A DNA stretch of 64,000 nt, taken from the NCBI GenBank assembly GCA_037176705.1, contig CM073907.1, forward strand, positions 15,965,001-16,029,000, written 5' to 3'. This DNA comes from Molossus alvarezi (taxonomy: Eukaryota; Chordata; Mammalia; Chiroptera; Molossidae). The notes beneath the pieces were generated by a model. That model worked only from the letters and a program-made list of their open reading frames with translations. It had not been told where the DNA came from and did not search any database. Each line of letters begins with the position of its first letter. The first letter of the stretch is position 1. Below, piece after piece: positions 46,853 through 58,114 of the stretch. The translations under genes were made by a program, and so were the position numbers.

Positions 46853-48810
46853 AGTCTAGTAGATTTTTGATGGAGTCTTTAATGTTTTCTATGTAGAATG
46901 TCAGGTCATTTTTATATAATGACAATTTTACTTCAACCTTTTCAATTTGGATCATGTTTATTTTTTTCTTTTTGTCTAATTGGTGTGGCTAAGATTTCCA
47001 ATACTATGTTAAATAAGAGTGGCAAAATTGGACATCTATGTCTTGTACCCATTTTTAAGAAAAATGAGTTTAGTTTTTGCCCATTGAGTATGATATTGGC
47101 TGTAGGTTTTTCATATATGGACATTATTATATTAAGATATGATCCCTGTATTCCCACATTGCTGAGTATCTTTATCAGTAATGGGTGCTGGATTTTGTCA
47201 AATGCTTTTTCACTATCTATTGATTTGATCATATGTTTTTTTTTAATTTTTATTTTGTTTATGTGGTGTATCACATTTAGTGATTTACAAGTATTGTAAC
47301 ATCTTTGCATTTCTGTGATGAATTGTACTTGGTCATGGTGGATAATATTTTGATATACTGCTGGATCTGATTTGCTAATATTTTGTTAACTATTTTGGCA
47401 TCTGTATTCATGAGGAATATTGTCCTATGGCTTTCTTTCTCTGTAGTGTCTTTATCTGATTTTGGAAATAGGTTTATGTTGACCTCATAAAATGAGATTG
47501 GAAGACTGCCATCTATTTGCATGTTCTGAAATAGTTTGAGAAGAAGGGGTATTAGCACTTTTTTGAATGTTCAGTAAAACTCTCCTGTGAAGCCTTCTTG
47601 GGCTGGGCTTTATTTGCTGGGAGAGTGTTAATTACACCTTCAATTTCCTTTGTTGTTACTGGTCTGTTCAAGTTTTCTATCTGTTCCTGGTTTAGTTCTG
47701 GGGGACTGTGTTTCTAGAGATCATTTCATTTCACCTTGATTGTCCAGGTTGTTGGCATATGATTGTTCATAGTATGTTTTGATGATCTTTTGTATTTCTG
47801 TGGTGCCAGTTGTTAATTCTCCTCATTGGTTTCTGATTTTGTTTATTTTTGTCCTCTCTTTTTATTCTTGGTGAGTCTGCCTAAAAGCCCATTGATCTTT
47901 TTTTATATTTTAAAGAACCAGCTTTTGGTTTCATTGATCTTTTCAACTGTATTTTTTGTTTATTTGTTTGCTTTGGTCTCTATGTCATTTATTTCTGCTT
48001 TGACCTTTACTACTCCTTTCCTTGTTCTTGCTCTGCTTTTCTTTTTTTTTCCTTTTGTTTTCTCTCTAGATCTTTAAACTGTAGGTTTAGAGAATCAAGT
48101 AGAAATGTTTCTTGTTTTTGTTGTAGGTCTGTAGTGCTATGAAATTCCCTCTCAGGTCTGCTTTCTCTTTGTGCCATAAATTTTGTGTTGTTGTGTGTTC
48201 ATTTTCATTGGTTTTCAGGAAATTTTTAATAGCTTCCTTGATCTCATTAGTAACCCATTTTTTGTTTAATATCATGCTGTTTAGCCTCCATGAGTTTAAT
48301 TTTTTTGTGTGGTTTTGTTATAACTGAGTTCTAGTTTATGCCTTGTGGTCTGAGAAGATGCTTGATATGATTTCAATATTTTTGAATTTGTAGAGACTTC
48401 CTTTCTGTCCTAACATGTGTTCTATCTTTGAGAATGTCCCATGTGCACTTGAGAAGAATGTATACTCTGCAGCTTTGTGGTGAAATGTTCTGGAATTTTC
48501 AATTAATTAAGGTAGGTCATCATAAGGACTTTATGTCCTTGTTAAGTTTATTGTCTTGAAGATATATCCAGTGGAGTAAGTGGAGTGTTAAAACACCCAA
48601 TAAGATTATATTGCTATTGATCTCCTCCTTGAAGTTCAACAGAAGTTATTTATTATATTTTGGAGCTCCAATACTTAGTGCATATATGTTTACATGTGTT
48701 ATATTCTCTTGTCAGATTGCCAGTTTTAATATTATGTAGTGATGTTCTTTGTGTCTTCTTTTTGCCCTTGTTTTGTAGTCTATCTTTTCGAATATGAGTA
48801 TTGCTACACA

Positions 48811-48841
<31 letters not shown>

Positions 48842-49094
48842 TCAATTCTCTTTGCTTGGTAAAGTTTTTTCCAACTCTTCACTTTTACCTTGTGTGAGAC
48901 TTTTGTTGTGAGATGAGCTTCTTGTAAACAGCATATATATGGGCCATGCTTTCTTATCTTATTAATGACCCCATGTCTTTTGTTTGGAATATTTAGTTAT
49001 TTACATTTAAAGTTATTCATGCTACATGGTACTTAGTTGTCATTTTTTAATTTATGCCTGTGTTCTTTCTCTCTCTCTCTGTTTCTTCTTACAA

Positions 49095-50010
49095 CAATCT
49101 CTTCAGCAATTTTTGCAGTGCTGGTTTGGTGGTGGTAAATTTCTTTAGCTTTTTTATTATTATTTTTTAATCCTGTGAATCTCTTTATTTATCCTTCAAT
49201 TTTGAATGATAGCCGTGCATTACTTTGTATACTCCATGCAACTCCCTTCTGGCCTGCAGCATTTCTACTGAGAAATCAGCTGACCATCTAATGGGAGCTC
49301 CATTGTAGGTAACTTTCTGTGTCTCTATTGCTTCCTTTAAGATTCTTTCTTTGTGTTTGATATTTGCTGTTTTTATTACAGTGTGTCTAGCTGTGGGTCT
49401 TCTGGGGTTCATCTCACTTGGGACTTCTGTGTCTCCTGGACTTGTGTGACATTTTCCTTCACCAGTCCAAGATAGTTTTCTGACACTATTTTTTCAAACA
49501 GGTCCTCTATTCCTTTCTTTGATTCTTCTCTTTCCAGTACCCCTATAATGCAAATGTTTTCATGTTTTGTATTATTCCACAGCTCCTTAAACTCTCCTCC
49601 TGCTTTTTAAACTTTTCTCCACTTGCTGCTCTTTGTGGGTGTTTTTCTCTACCTTATCTTCCAAATCGCTGATTCGGTATTCAGCTGCTTCTAATCTACT
49701 ATTGAATGCTTCTAAGGTATTTTGCTTATCAGCTATGTCTTTCTGTATTTTCTCTTGCTTTTTATATATAGCTTCTACCTCTATACCCATTGTTTCTACC
49801 TCTTTTTTTCACCTGAAGTAGTTTTTAGTGAGCTCTTCATAATTCTTACTTAGTTGCTTGTAGTTCTCACCAAATTGTTTGAGCACCCTTATAATCATTG
49901 CTTCGAATTCTTTGTCTGACAAGTTGCTTTCTTTTAGTTTCTGTCGTTCCATTTCTGATGACAACTCTTCTTTTTTTTCATTTGGGTGTTGTTTCTTTGT
50001 CTCACCATTT
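49095..50010 (-). pseudogene. L1-D ORF1, degenerate, distinct subfamily
   Basis: The C-terminal domain is readable at 49,185-49,412 (RHTVIKTANIKHKERILKEA, RWSADFSVEMLQARRELHGV), and a coiled-coil part at 49,587-49,790 (LEAFNSRLEAAEYRISDLED). The N-terminal part differs from the other L1s here. Frameshifts separate the pieces. Confidence 0.82.
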
Positions 50011-51480
50011 TAGCAATGTGGTAGTACTAAGTTTGGTGAGGAATGTTAGAATATGTAAGCAGGTCAGTGTGTATCAATGAAGGCTGCTGTGCCTTTATGC
50101 CTGTTCTTGTGTACAGTTCCTCTTGTCTGTTGTGGGTCCTAAAGTGTTGACAGCTGGCAGCTAGAATTGCTCTCTTGTGCTGCTCTTGGCTCTCTGAAAT
50201 TCTCTGCTGCTTGGGCTGGGGCACCACTCTTGATCAGCTTCTGTTGATACTGCCGGGGATGGGTCTTCTATGCTAATATGTGCTCCTGCTGCTGGGGGTG
50301 GGGTGGGTTTGTTTGGTACTCTGCTGAAGTGTGGGGACCTGCTGGTATGTTGCTGAGGAGTGTGGGTCCAGCTGTTGTACTGCTGGGGTTTGTGGATATT
50401 GTTGGTACACTACTGGGGTTTGTGGGTATTACTTGTGCACTTCTGAGGTTTGTGGGTCCCTCTGGTATGCTTCTGAAATTCATGGGTCTCATTGGTGTAC
50501 TGTTGGGGACCCTGATGACCATTGGGGCTCAGCTCCTCATCAGTTGCTGCTGAAGGCATGTGTCAGCTCCTGGTTCACACTGCTGCTGCTGCTGCCGAAG
50601 GAAGCTTCCAGGTCCCAATATTTTTTGGTGTTACGGGCTGAGGATGCTCCACACCAGAAATTTTGCTGCTTCTAAGGGAGGGACTCCAATGTAGCTTCAC
50701 TGCTATAGTGGTCACAGCAGGTCCTGATGCTTGGTTTAAGGCATGGCTCCTGATCAGTCTATGTTAATGTGCTGCTGTAGGCCTGGAGCCTGGTGTCTAG
50801 TCTGGGCTGCTCACCAGTGCAGGCTTGTGGCCGGGAGTCTGGAATGGCCTGTCACAGCAATGGGCCTGGGTCCTGTGGTGAGTGCATAATCCTATGGGCC
50901 TGGTCTTTGGCTTTGGGTTAGGTGTGTGCCATTGCAGCCTGGGTACTGGTGTGGGTGTGTGCTGCCACTGGCCTGGGTTTTTGGCTCGGGGCATGCAATT
51001 GTGGGCTTGGGTCCTGGAAAACCTTTGCACCACCGCTGGGCAAGAATTTGGAGTCTGAGCTATGGGCCTGGTTGAGCCTGAGGTGCTGTAGGGATGGGGC
51101 TCTGGTTCCCTGCTGGTTTTGGATACTTCTGCAAGCACCTACATTGTGCTGACTCTGCCAACACAACTGAGTTTACTGGACAGATAGTGCAGGGAGCTCT
51201 AGTGCACTCAGGTTGCTGGGCCCCAGCCACACCATTTCCCCTTTCTGTAAAGAATCCAGATCCTCCAATAGGGCAGGGATGCCCAGTTGTGCTAAGAAAA
51301 GTTTACTGGCTTCCCACTTACCACAGAGCCTTTGGCTTTTCATCTACAGCAAAAGAACCTTTTGCCCTGTGTCTCTGCACTGCTCAAGGTTGGTGCCATG
51401 CTTACATTCACTCACACTCTGTCTCACACTCTCTCATACTCTCACATATTCACCCACACACTGGTACTGCTAATCGCCAT
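50011..51480 (-). promoter_or_regulatory. L1-D 5' region with two kinds of tandem repeat
   Basis: At about 50,310-50,515 a ~32-bp unit of the type ctactggggtttgtgggtatt, alternating with tggtacac, recurs about six or seven times. At about 50,770-51,090 a looser repeat with gcctgggtcctgg and gggcctgg recurs. This outer region likely includes the internal promoter, inferred from the family. It has no counterpart in L1-A or L1-B. Confidence 0.65.
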
Positions 51481-51545
51481 CTTCTATTTGTTTATTTACA
51501 CATTTTTTGAGAAACACAAACTTTACCTGTCTGTTTTCTGTTTTA

Positions 51546-51905
51546 TTTAATTTGTAGGAGTGATGCTGTTAGTACATTTACATAGGTTTCAGGTATACCA
51601 TTCTGTCTTATTCATTTGGATACTGTGCTGTGTATTCACCACACAGTCATGCCTCCATCCTTCCCCATATTTAATAGATTGCCTTACAGTTCTCCACCTC
51701 TTAATCCTCTGCTGCCAATTCGTCCTATACTTCCTCCTCCTCCTCCACATCTCAGAATTCTTTTATCCCCTATGTTCCAGGAAAGAGAGGTGACCTCCAT
51801 CATTCACCTGTTTGTAAAGATAGCTTGTTGGTTTGCTCTACTGGACTTGATTTTTCATCAAGACACTGAAATGATTACACATGACACAAAAACAGCCAGG
51901 AGCTC
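51546..51905. repeat. Paralogous segment P2, continuation right of L1-D
   Basis: Collinear with 15,540-15,910 (gtacatttacataggtttca, tgtattcaccac, gtgacctccatc, gacactgaaatgattacaca). It resembles an old L1 3' UTR in minus orientation. Together with 44,575-44,704 it forms the segment that L1-D interrupted. Confidence 0.7.
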
Positions 51906-51939
51906 AAGGTTCTCTAGAGCATCTTGACATTGTGGAGTG

Positions 51940-52390
51940 ACACCCTTGGCTCTAAAAGCCCACATTGCACAGGGTGTTTCCCTGCCTCACATGCCTACAA
52001 TCCACTGTGACATCTCCAGAACTCACTCTGCCTGTAATAAACTGGCATTCCAGGTTCCACACTGCCCACACCCCACAGTGACCCAGACGCTTTTCCTCTG
52101 CCAACACCCTGCTGTAATACACCAATGATGTCACTACCCAAATCCTACTGTGAAACACTAGGGCTCCCTGGCCTACATCCCAATTCAACTCAAATGCCTC
52201 CAACAATTTCCAATCCTTGGTGAAACCCATGGGCTGCCACTACATACACAGTGATATGAATCCCAGAACTCCATTGCCTGTACTCCACTTTGCCACCACA
52301 GGATCCCCATGGCAAAGCAATGCACTGTGAACTCGATGGCTCACCATATGCACATTCACTGTGAAATGCATGGCTCACACTGACCATTCT
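51940..52390. repeat. Decayed minisatellite
   Basis: A motif of the type ccactgtga(a/c)a followed by ggctc or ccagaactc recurs about every 30-40 bp: tccactgtgacatctcc, ccccacagtgacccag, cctactgtgaaacac, gcactgtgaactcg and ttcactgtgaaatgcat. Copies are poorly matched, so the array is old. Confidence 0.6.
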
Positions 52391-53529
52391 CTAGGTTAAA
52401 AAGTTTGTTCATTGTGCACAAAAAAACTTGGAAACCTTAGGGGACATTATCATTCACTGCTCAGTGATATTTTAGGACTCAGACTCACAATGGCTTCAGT
52501 ACAATCTGCAACTTTAGATGCCCACTCTCTTCCCTCCACGTTGATATTTCTGTTGCCTACTGTACACATTCCATGGAGACTTTGGACATGCACACTACTT
52601 CATCAATCTTAAGATTCCCAAGCCTGAACCAAATTGAACTCCACATCTGGAAATTCCAGCCTCATTGTGTGACCCAATTCCCTGATGACACAGTTGTATT
52701 CCTTCGTCATTCAGTTTGTCCAGGTGAGACACCAATGTTCAGAGACTGGGAAACTGTGTTGAGTGCATGGCCAGGATCTCTTCACATCTCTTCCTCTCTC
52801 TCCAGTCACTCTGAGCCATTGTGTTTACATAGGATTCAGGATATGGTGCCACAGGTCCTGCTCCATTGAAGATAAACTAAAAAATATCCTTGATAAGGAA
52901 TAAAGTAATATTAATCATCATCATTATAATCAATACCAGCCAAACAGGAAAAGGAGGTCCATGCTGAAACTGGGACATCTGAAATTTTTTGCAGTCCTAT
53001 GTTCAACACATTCCATCCTAACCTCTTTATAATAAGCACTGTTTTCACTTGACTGTATATGTTTCGGACACCCAAGAAATGTGCAAAACAGCTGTGATGT
53101 CAGGAGAAGTAACTGGGGGAGAAACACCTTTCTATAAAAAGACAGCCAGCTATTAGTGTTAGGGTGCTAGGAAGAATGTTATGGAAGCATCTATTTCTGG
53201 AGGAAAAGGTGGCCTGAGGGTGTTGGTGTCCTGCAAGAAGAGTTTCTAGAAGTGAGACAATGACTGTGCTGTTGTTTTGAGGGTTATCGGATATGTTCAC
53301 TCCCTCATCTTTCTTAAGCTTCCTCAGCAAATGTCTGAATGGCAACATAGTTCTCCAGACTTCCTGTATCATCATGATACCCTCACAACATGAGTGGACA
53401 GCCTCTATTTCTCCCAGTCTAAATGTGTCTTGTGAAAAAAAAAAAAAGTCCCAGCTACGGGGCAAGACAAGGTTCAGTGCCCAGCTGAAATTTCCACACC
53501 TGTCCAGCTCCTTCTCCCCTTTTCTGGAG
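52391..53529. other. Unique DNA 3' of the TSPY-like pseudogene
   Basis: No exon was identified. Bases 52,627-52,670 (aattgaactccacatctgga, aattccagcctcattgtgtg) match 56,162-56,205 (aattgaaccccaattctgga), a short shared repeat. A final exon or 3' UTR of the pseudogene could lie here unseen. Confidence 0.4.
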
Positions 53530-54238
53530 CCATTGTCCTGGCCTAGTACTTCAAGGATTGTGTCACAGGTCCTTTATGAGGATCTAGTTGAAAAAGCACA
53601 GCTCGTTAGAATAAGGCTGACTTTGAATGTCAACTCAAGCAGCTAAAGAACACAGCAGCTCCATTGTGGCATTGCAGGTAAGACCCTACCTCTGCAATCC
53701 TGCTGGACCCTACCACGTTGTGGTTGGAAAACCAGTTGAAGTAGTTCAGGCTGCTGTTTTGGTGCCAGTGCTGGTAGACCTCTCCTTTATAATGCTGAGA
53801 CCACTGAATGGGAGTGCAGTGGCACACCCTGTATCCTGCAGGAGATGTGGATGTGATAACGGGTGCATGCCCTTTCAACCTCAACCCACCCCCTGTTGCC
53901 ACCCATGAAGGCAGCCTCCTCTTACCTTAGAGGGCAATGAGATACTCCTTCACAATCAAATTACCATAGAAGTAGGGGTTATTGAGATAGAACAGCATAA
54001 TTTTGCATCATCGCTGATGTTCCTGACTTCCTACATTTGTAGAAAAAGTGTATCAAGAGGGTGAAATTTGTCTTGGGGACACACACCTTCTCCAGTAGGC
54101 AAGGAAAAGTTCAATTTTTCTCTTGTCCTTCCTCTTCCATTTATGTCAGCCTAGGCTGACCTTCATATTGATTCTGTGGTTGAGCATCTTTTCATCTTGC
54201 TTACAGATCATCGCTGACAGCTCCAGGTGGCTGAAAAA
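53530..54238 (-). pseudogene. TSPY-family (NAP-domain) pseudogene, four spliced exons recognised
   Basis: TSPY-family proteins are NAP/SET-domain nuclear proteins, typically germline-expressed. Four exons align in order with the family's NAP domain, each with consensus splice dinucleotides. Exon 54,161-54,238 (78 nt, FFSHLELSAMICKQDEKML) has donor gtcagc. Exon 53,926-54,030 (IMLFYLNNPYF, then IVKEYL) has donor gtaag. Exon 53,690-53,835 (146 nt, YRVCHCTPIQW, then NSSLNYFNWFSNHNVVGSSR) has acceptor ctcctgcag and donor gtaggg. The terminal exon starts at 53,583 (ILIKDL). Disabling changes are a frame slip and in-frame TGA early in the second exon, a TAA before its end, a TGA in place of the Trp of the KDLW motif, and a one-base loss just after it. 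Introns are kept, so it is a duplicated gene and not a retrocopy. The acidic first exon was not found. Y-linked TSPY and X-linked relatives cannot be told apart here. Confidence 0.88.
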
Positions 54239-55544
54239 CTGCTTAGTGTCAAGGAGCCTGCATACCGCATTCTGCATGTAAAATGGCTAGAAAATGGGCC
54301 AGAACTAGGGTATGGCCTTGCTTTCCCTGAATTCCCTATGCCTCATGCTTCCTCTTTCACACAAGTGCAAAAGGAACACAGTGGATTTTGCTGTCTGCAA
54401 GGATCAACACCAACACAGGCCAAATCTCTTTTCTGACACACCCGGATCTCCACCAGATCCTTTGTGCTGTTTGCCCTTTGTGATTTGTTTGCTTTTCCTC
54501 CACAAAGACTTCAGTGTTCCCCTGGAGATCCTGGGCAATGGCCAGCATTTTGTGCTTGGGTTTAATCCGAGTGAAGGTTGGTTTTCTGCCTGAAAAAAAT
54601 CTCAATTGGAAGCACTAGAAATGATAAGGCAAGAGATGGTAAAGTGCCTGCAGTGGCAAGAGTCCTCAAACCTGCTAGGGCCCCAAAAATGCTCTTTCAG
54701 AATATGGTGCAGAATCTCTGTTCACTGCTCTTCCTCAGACTTGTCCTCTGCTGGTACCTTGGCCTCTGCCTCCTTGGTGGAGCACATTTGTTCCCCAGGG
54801 ACACTGTAACAACCTGTGTGTGATGGTGCATGTCCAGGAGCCTCTCTGATCCCAGCAATGCCTCCACCATCACCTTCAGAGCTACTGCTACACTCAGAAT
54901 TCACCCTGAAGCTGGAGCTCCCTGTGCCATCCACCTACCCTACCTTTCAGGGTCCCTGTACCTCAGCCCCATCCCCAAGTATGCTTCAGAAACCCAATCC
55001 CTGTTTTGAATTGAAGTTCCCTTCTAGGTACTGTGCTGCCCCATGGTGTCCTGGGAGTCCCGCTTTCCTAAAATGCAGCCCAATTTTTCATGTATCCTTG
55101 GCTCTGTGCTGGGAAGCTGCTAAGAGGCAGGAAAGAGCAGCAAGTATCAGCTGGTCAGCCAGTGAGCCCAAAATGCATAGCTAGTCCTTGAGGAGGATTT
55201 TTGCTTCAAGAGATGGGGCTCTGAACAAGATTTTTGTTACCCCCTTGAGGAAATGCTGCTGAGCAAACATTGTGAGCTTTGCTGGCCATGCCCCACCTAC
55301 TCCTACAGGGAGGGAGGACTTCACCCTCCTCATCTCCTCCCTCCTTTCCACACCTGGGCTGGCCCCCAACATGCAGGCCCACTGACCTCAGAAAACCCCA
55401 CTACCCTATCTTCTGGGGCTTTTTTGGGTATCCATGCATGCCCTTTGCACTGGAAGACTCACCTTATTTGTGCATGTACTGAATTAGTGTACTGCATCAC
55501 TTTCAACTGAGGCACCTTTACCCCTGTGAAATGGACAGCCACAG
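54239..55544. other. Expected first-exon side of the TSPY-like pseudogene; nothing identified
   Basis: Two unexplained minus-strand reading frames lie here. One, at 54,357-54,605, contains TRIKPKHKMLAIAQDLQGN. The other, at 54,722-54,934, ends KVPAEDKSEEEQ. Neither matches the acidic exon at 1-614 or a family I recognise, and they have no visible splice context. The first exon of the pseudogene may have been deleted. Confidence 0.4.
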
Positions 55545-55745
55545 CCCTGGCCTGGGGTTTTATTGGTTGGAGCGTGGTCCCCTGCAGCACACAGGTTGTG
55601 GCTGCCAGATCGGTTCTGGGATCACACCTAGGATTAGTTTAGTTTTCTGGTTGGGGTGTTTATGGAGACAAGGGATCTATGTGTCTGTGTCCTCTCTCTT
55701 TGTCTCTCTCCCTCCTATAATTTCTCTTTCTCACATCAGCAACTT
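55545..55745 (+). mobile_element. Old VES-like SINE, plus strand
   Basis: The head ttggttggagcgtggtcccc is followed by gatcggttctgggatcacac and a CT-rich body (ctctctctttgtctctctcc). It is strongly diverged, with a reduced tail. Confidence 0.55.
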
Positions 55746-56118
55746 ATTTTTGGGTGAAGAGTAAGTGAAGACATAGACAGTAGTCACAAACTGGGCAGCA
55801 GGGCAGTCTCACAGGTAAGGTATTGGAGATCAAGTGAGCACAATGGGAAGACCTGGGGCTGGGGGTATTTTATCCTGTGGTCTGGCTGACCTGAACTCTC
55901 CCAGAAGGGCTCACTCGATGTGTCCCAAGTTAGCTTGCCTTCTGTCATCCTCCCCATTCTATCCTAGCTGTCTTTCCTTCTCTCTGTGTCTCCCTTCTAT
56001 CCCTGTCTGGTTTTCACACTGACCATTGTAGAAAAGGACTGTTTAAACAAGAAATATCTATTTATTTTTCTTAAGGATTAGTATTGATTTTTTAGAGAGA
56101 CATGTAGAGAAGGAGATT
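55746..56118. repeat. Paralogous block P1, right copy
   Basis: Aligns with 3,470-3,850. It contains the start of the same minus-strand SINE (56,045-56,118, gattttttagagagacatg), which is cut short here at gagattttt. Confidence 0.7.
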
Positions 56119-56216
56119 TTTGAACTCATACTTTTGAGGACAACAATTTTCCATCCTGAACATAATTGAACCCCAATTCTGGAAATTCCAACCTCATCCT
56201 GTGAATGTTAAAAAAA

Positions 56217-57905
56217 AAAAATAGAGGAAGACAAAAAAAGTGGAAGCATATACCTTGTTCGTGCATTGGAAGAATTAACATTAGACTGTCCATACTACCC
56301 AACAATTATATATTCAGTGCAATCCCCATCAAAATACCAACAGCATATTTCACAGAACTACAACAAATATTTCAAAAGTTTAAATGGAACCAAAAAAGAC
56401 CCCAAATAGCAACAGCACTCTTGAAAACAAAAGACAACATGATAGAATCACAATACTGGATATCAGGTTATACTACAAAGCGACTGTAATCAAAACATCC
56501 TGGTTCTGGCACAAGAACAGACATATAGATCAGTGAAAGAGAACAGAGAACCTAGAAACTGACCCACATCATTATGCTCAATTAATATTTGACAAAGGTG
56601 GCAAGAGCATACAGTGGAGTCAAGACAGTCTCTTTAATAAATGCTGTTGAAAAAATGGGACAGCAATATGCAAAAAAAAAAAAAAAGAATTAAACCAGAC
56701 CATCAACTTACACCATACACAAGAATAAACTCAAAATAAATAAAAGACTTGAATGTGACTTGTGAATCTATAAAAATCCTAATAGCAAATGTAGCAACAA
56801 AATTTTAGACATTATATGCAGCAAAATTTTTACTGATATATCACCTAAGGCAATGAAAACAAAGAAGAAAATGAATACATGGGACTACATCAAACTAAAT
56901 AGCTTCTGCTCAGCAAAACAAAAAACCATCAAAATGGAAAGGGAACACACTGTATGGAAGAGCATAATTGCCTATGATACATCAGATAAGAGGTTAGTCT
57001 CCAAAATATATAGAGTGCTCATACAACTCTACAAAAGGGAGACAAAAAACTCAATTTAAAAAATGGGCGGAGGATCTCAATAGACACCTCTTTAAACAGA
57101 ACATAGAAATGGCCTAGAGATATATAAAAAATGCTTAACATCACTAATTATCAGAAAGATGCAAATTAAAACAACAATGAGGTATCACCTCACACCTGCC
57201 AGAATAACTGCCATCAACAAATCATCAAAAAACAAGTGTTGGCGAGGGTGTGGAGAAAAGGGGACTCTTGTTCACTGCTGGTAGGTATGCAGACTGGTGC
57301 AGCCACTGTGAAAAACACTATGGTGTTAGCTCAAAAAATTAAAAATTAAATTTTTATTTGACCCAGAGATCGCACTTCTAGTAATATACCCTAAGAAGCC
57401 TTAAAAACTGACCAAAAAGAATATATGTACCACTATGTTCATAGCAGCACTATTTACAATAGCTAAGATCTGGAAACAGCCCTAATGTCCATCAGTAGAC
57501 AAATGGATAAAAAAGCTGTGCAAGCTATACACTATGAAGTACTATGCAGCTGTAAGAAAGAAAGATCTCTTATCTTTTGAGATGACATGGAGGGACCTGG
57601 AGAGGATTGTCCTAAGCGAAGCAAGCAAGCAGAAAAAGACAAATATCTCATAATCTCTCTTATTTGTGAAATATAATGAACATATCAGTGTAAGTGATAG
57701 AGTAGACCCAGAGACTTGGAAGTGAGGTTCAGACTGACAACACTTAGCAGAGGGGTTCCGGGGGAGGAAAGTGATAAACCGCAGAACTTATATGCGTGTA
57801 CGCGTAACCAATAAACATGGACAACAAAGATGGTGACGGGGAGGGCAGAAATGGGGAGGAGGGTGTCAATGGGGGAAAAAAGAAACACATCTGTAACAAA
57901 AATAA
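56217..57905 (+). mobile_element. 5'-truncated LINE-1 3' fragment, plus strand
   Basis: It starts within ORF2 (ggaagcatataccttgttcg, IPIKIPTAYFTELQQIFQKF) and continues through WDYIKLNSFCSAKQK and a stretch matching HRHLSKQ-type sequence to the 3' UTR, ending caaaaataaaaatc. The frame is broken by substitutions and indels. It is not at a position homologous to the truncated L1 in units B and C. Confidence 0.88.
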
Positions 57906-58114
57906 AAATCTCTGAACTGTATAACAGCGAAGTTCAATTTCAGACCAAACACAAGGAACCATTTTTGCTATATTTGATGTGTCTGTGCTGCCACCTAGTG
58001 CACATACGAAGGAATGCTTTATCAATGTACAATCTGATCCAGAGGTGTTCTTTACATACTGATATACTACATCTACTTATTTCTACAAATTAATACATGC
58101 TAATTCTAGGAAAT
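57906..58114. other. Short unique gap between L1 fragments
   Basis: Nothing recognised. Confidence 0.35.

Larger units (their letters stand above)
44968..49043 (-). pseudogene. L1-D ORF2, frame-broken
   Basis: Readable pieces include a reverse-transcriptase stretch at 46,942-47,310 ([30 protein letters not shown]) and the C-terminus at 45,055-45,408 (LFTIAKIWKQPKCPSVDEWI). There are many stops and frameshifts plus two SINE insertions. A T run of about 28 bases near 48,815-48,842 falls near the endonuclease part. Confidence 0.88.
44720..51480 (-). mobile_element. L1-D: full-length LINE-1 of a different subfamily, minus strand (other parent of the duplication)
   Basis: About 6.76 kb: 3' UTR, ORF2 (44,968-49,043), ORF1 (about 49,095-50,010) and a long 5' region to taatcgccat at 51,480, which is like the L1 start read in reverse. 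Flanks cttctattttattaat (44,705) and cttctatttgtttattt (51,481) look like diverged target-site duplications. Unit A (15,478-15,540) is the uninterrupted site. ORF1 and the 5' UTR differ strongly from L1-A and L1-B. Two SINE remnants lie inside. Confidence 0.9.

Noticed and set aside
53630..53902. Continuous 90-residue minus-strand frame as one exon
   Set aside because: Only 53,690-53,835 matches the TSPY family and is bounded by ctcctgcag and gtaggg; the ends of the frame are intron read-through.
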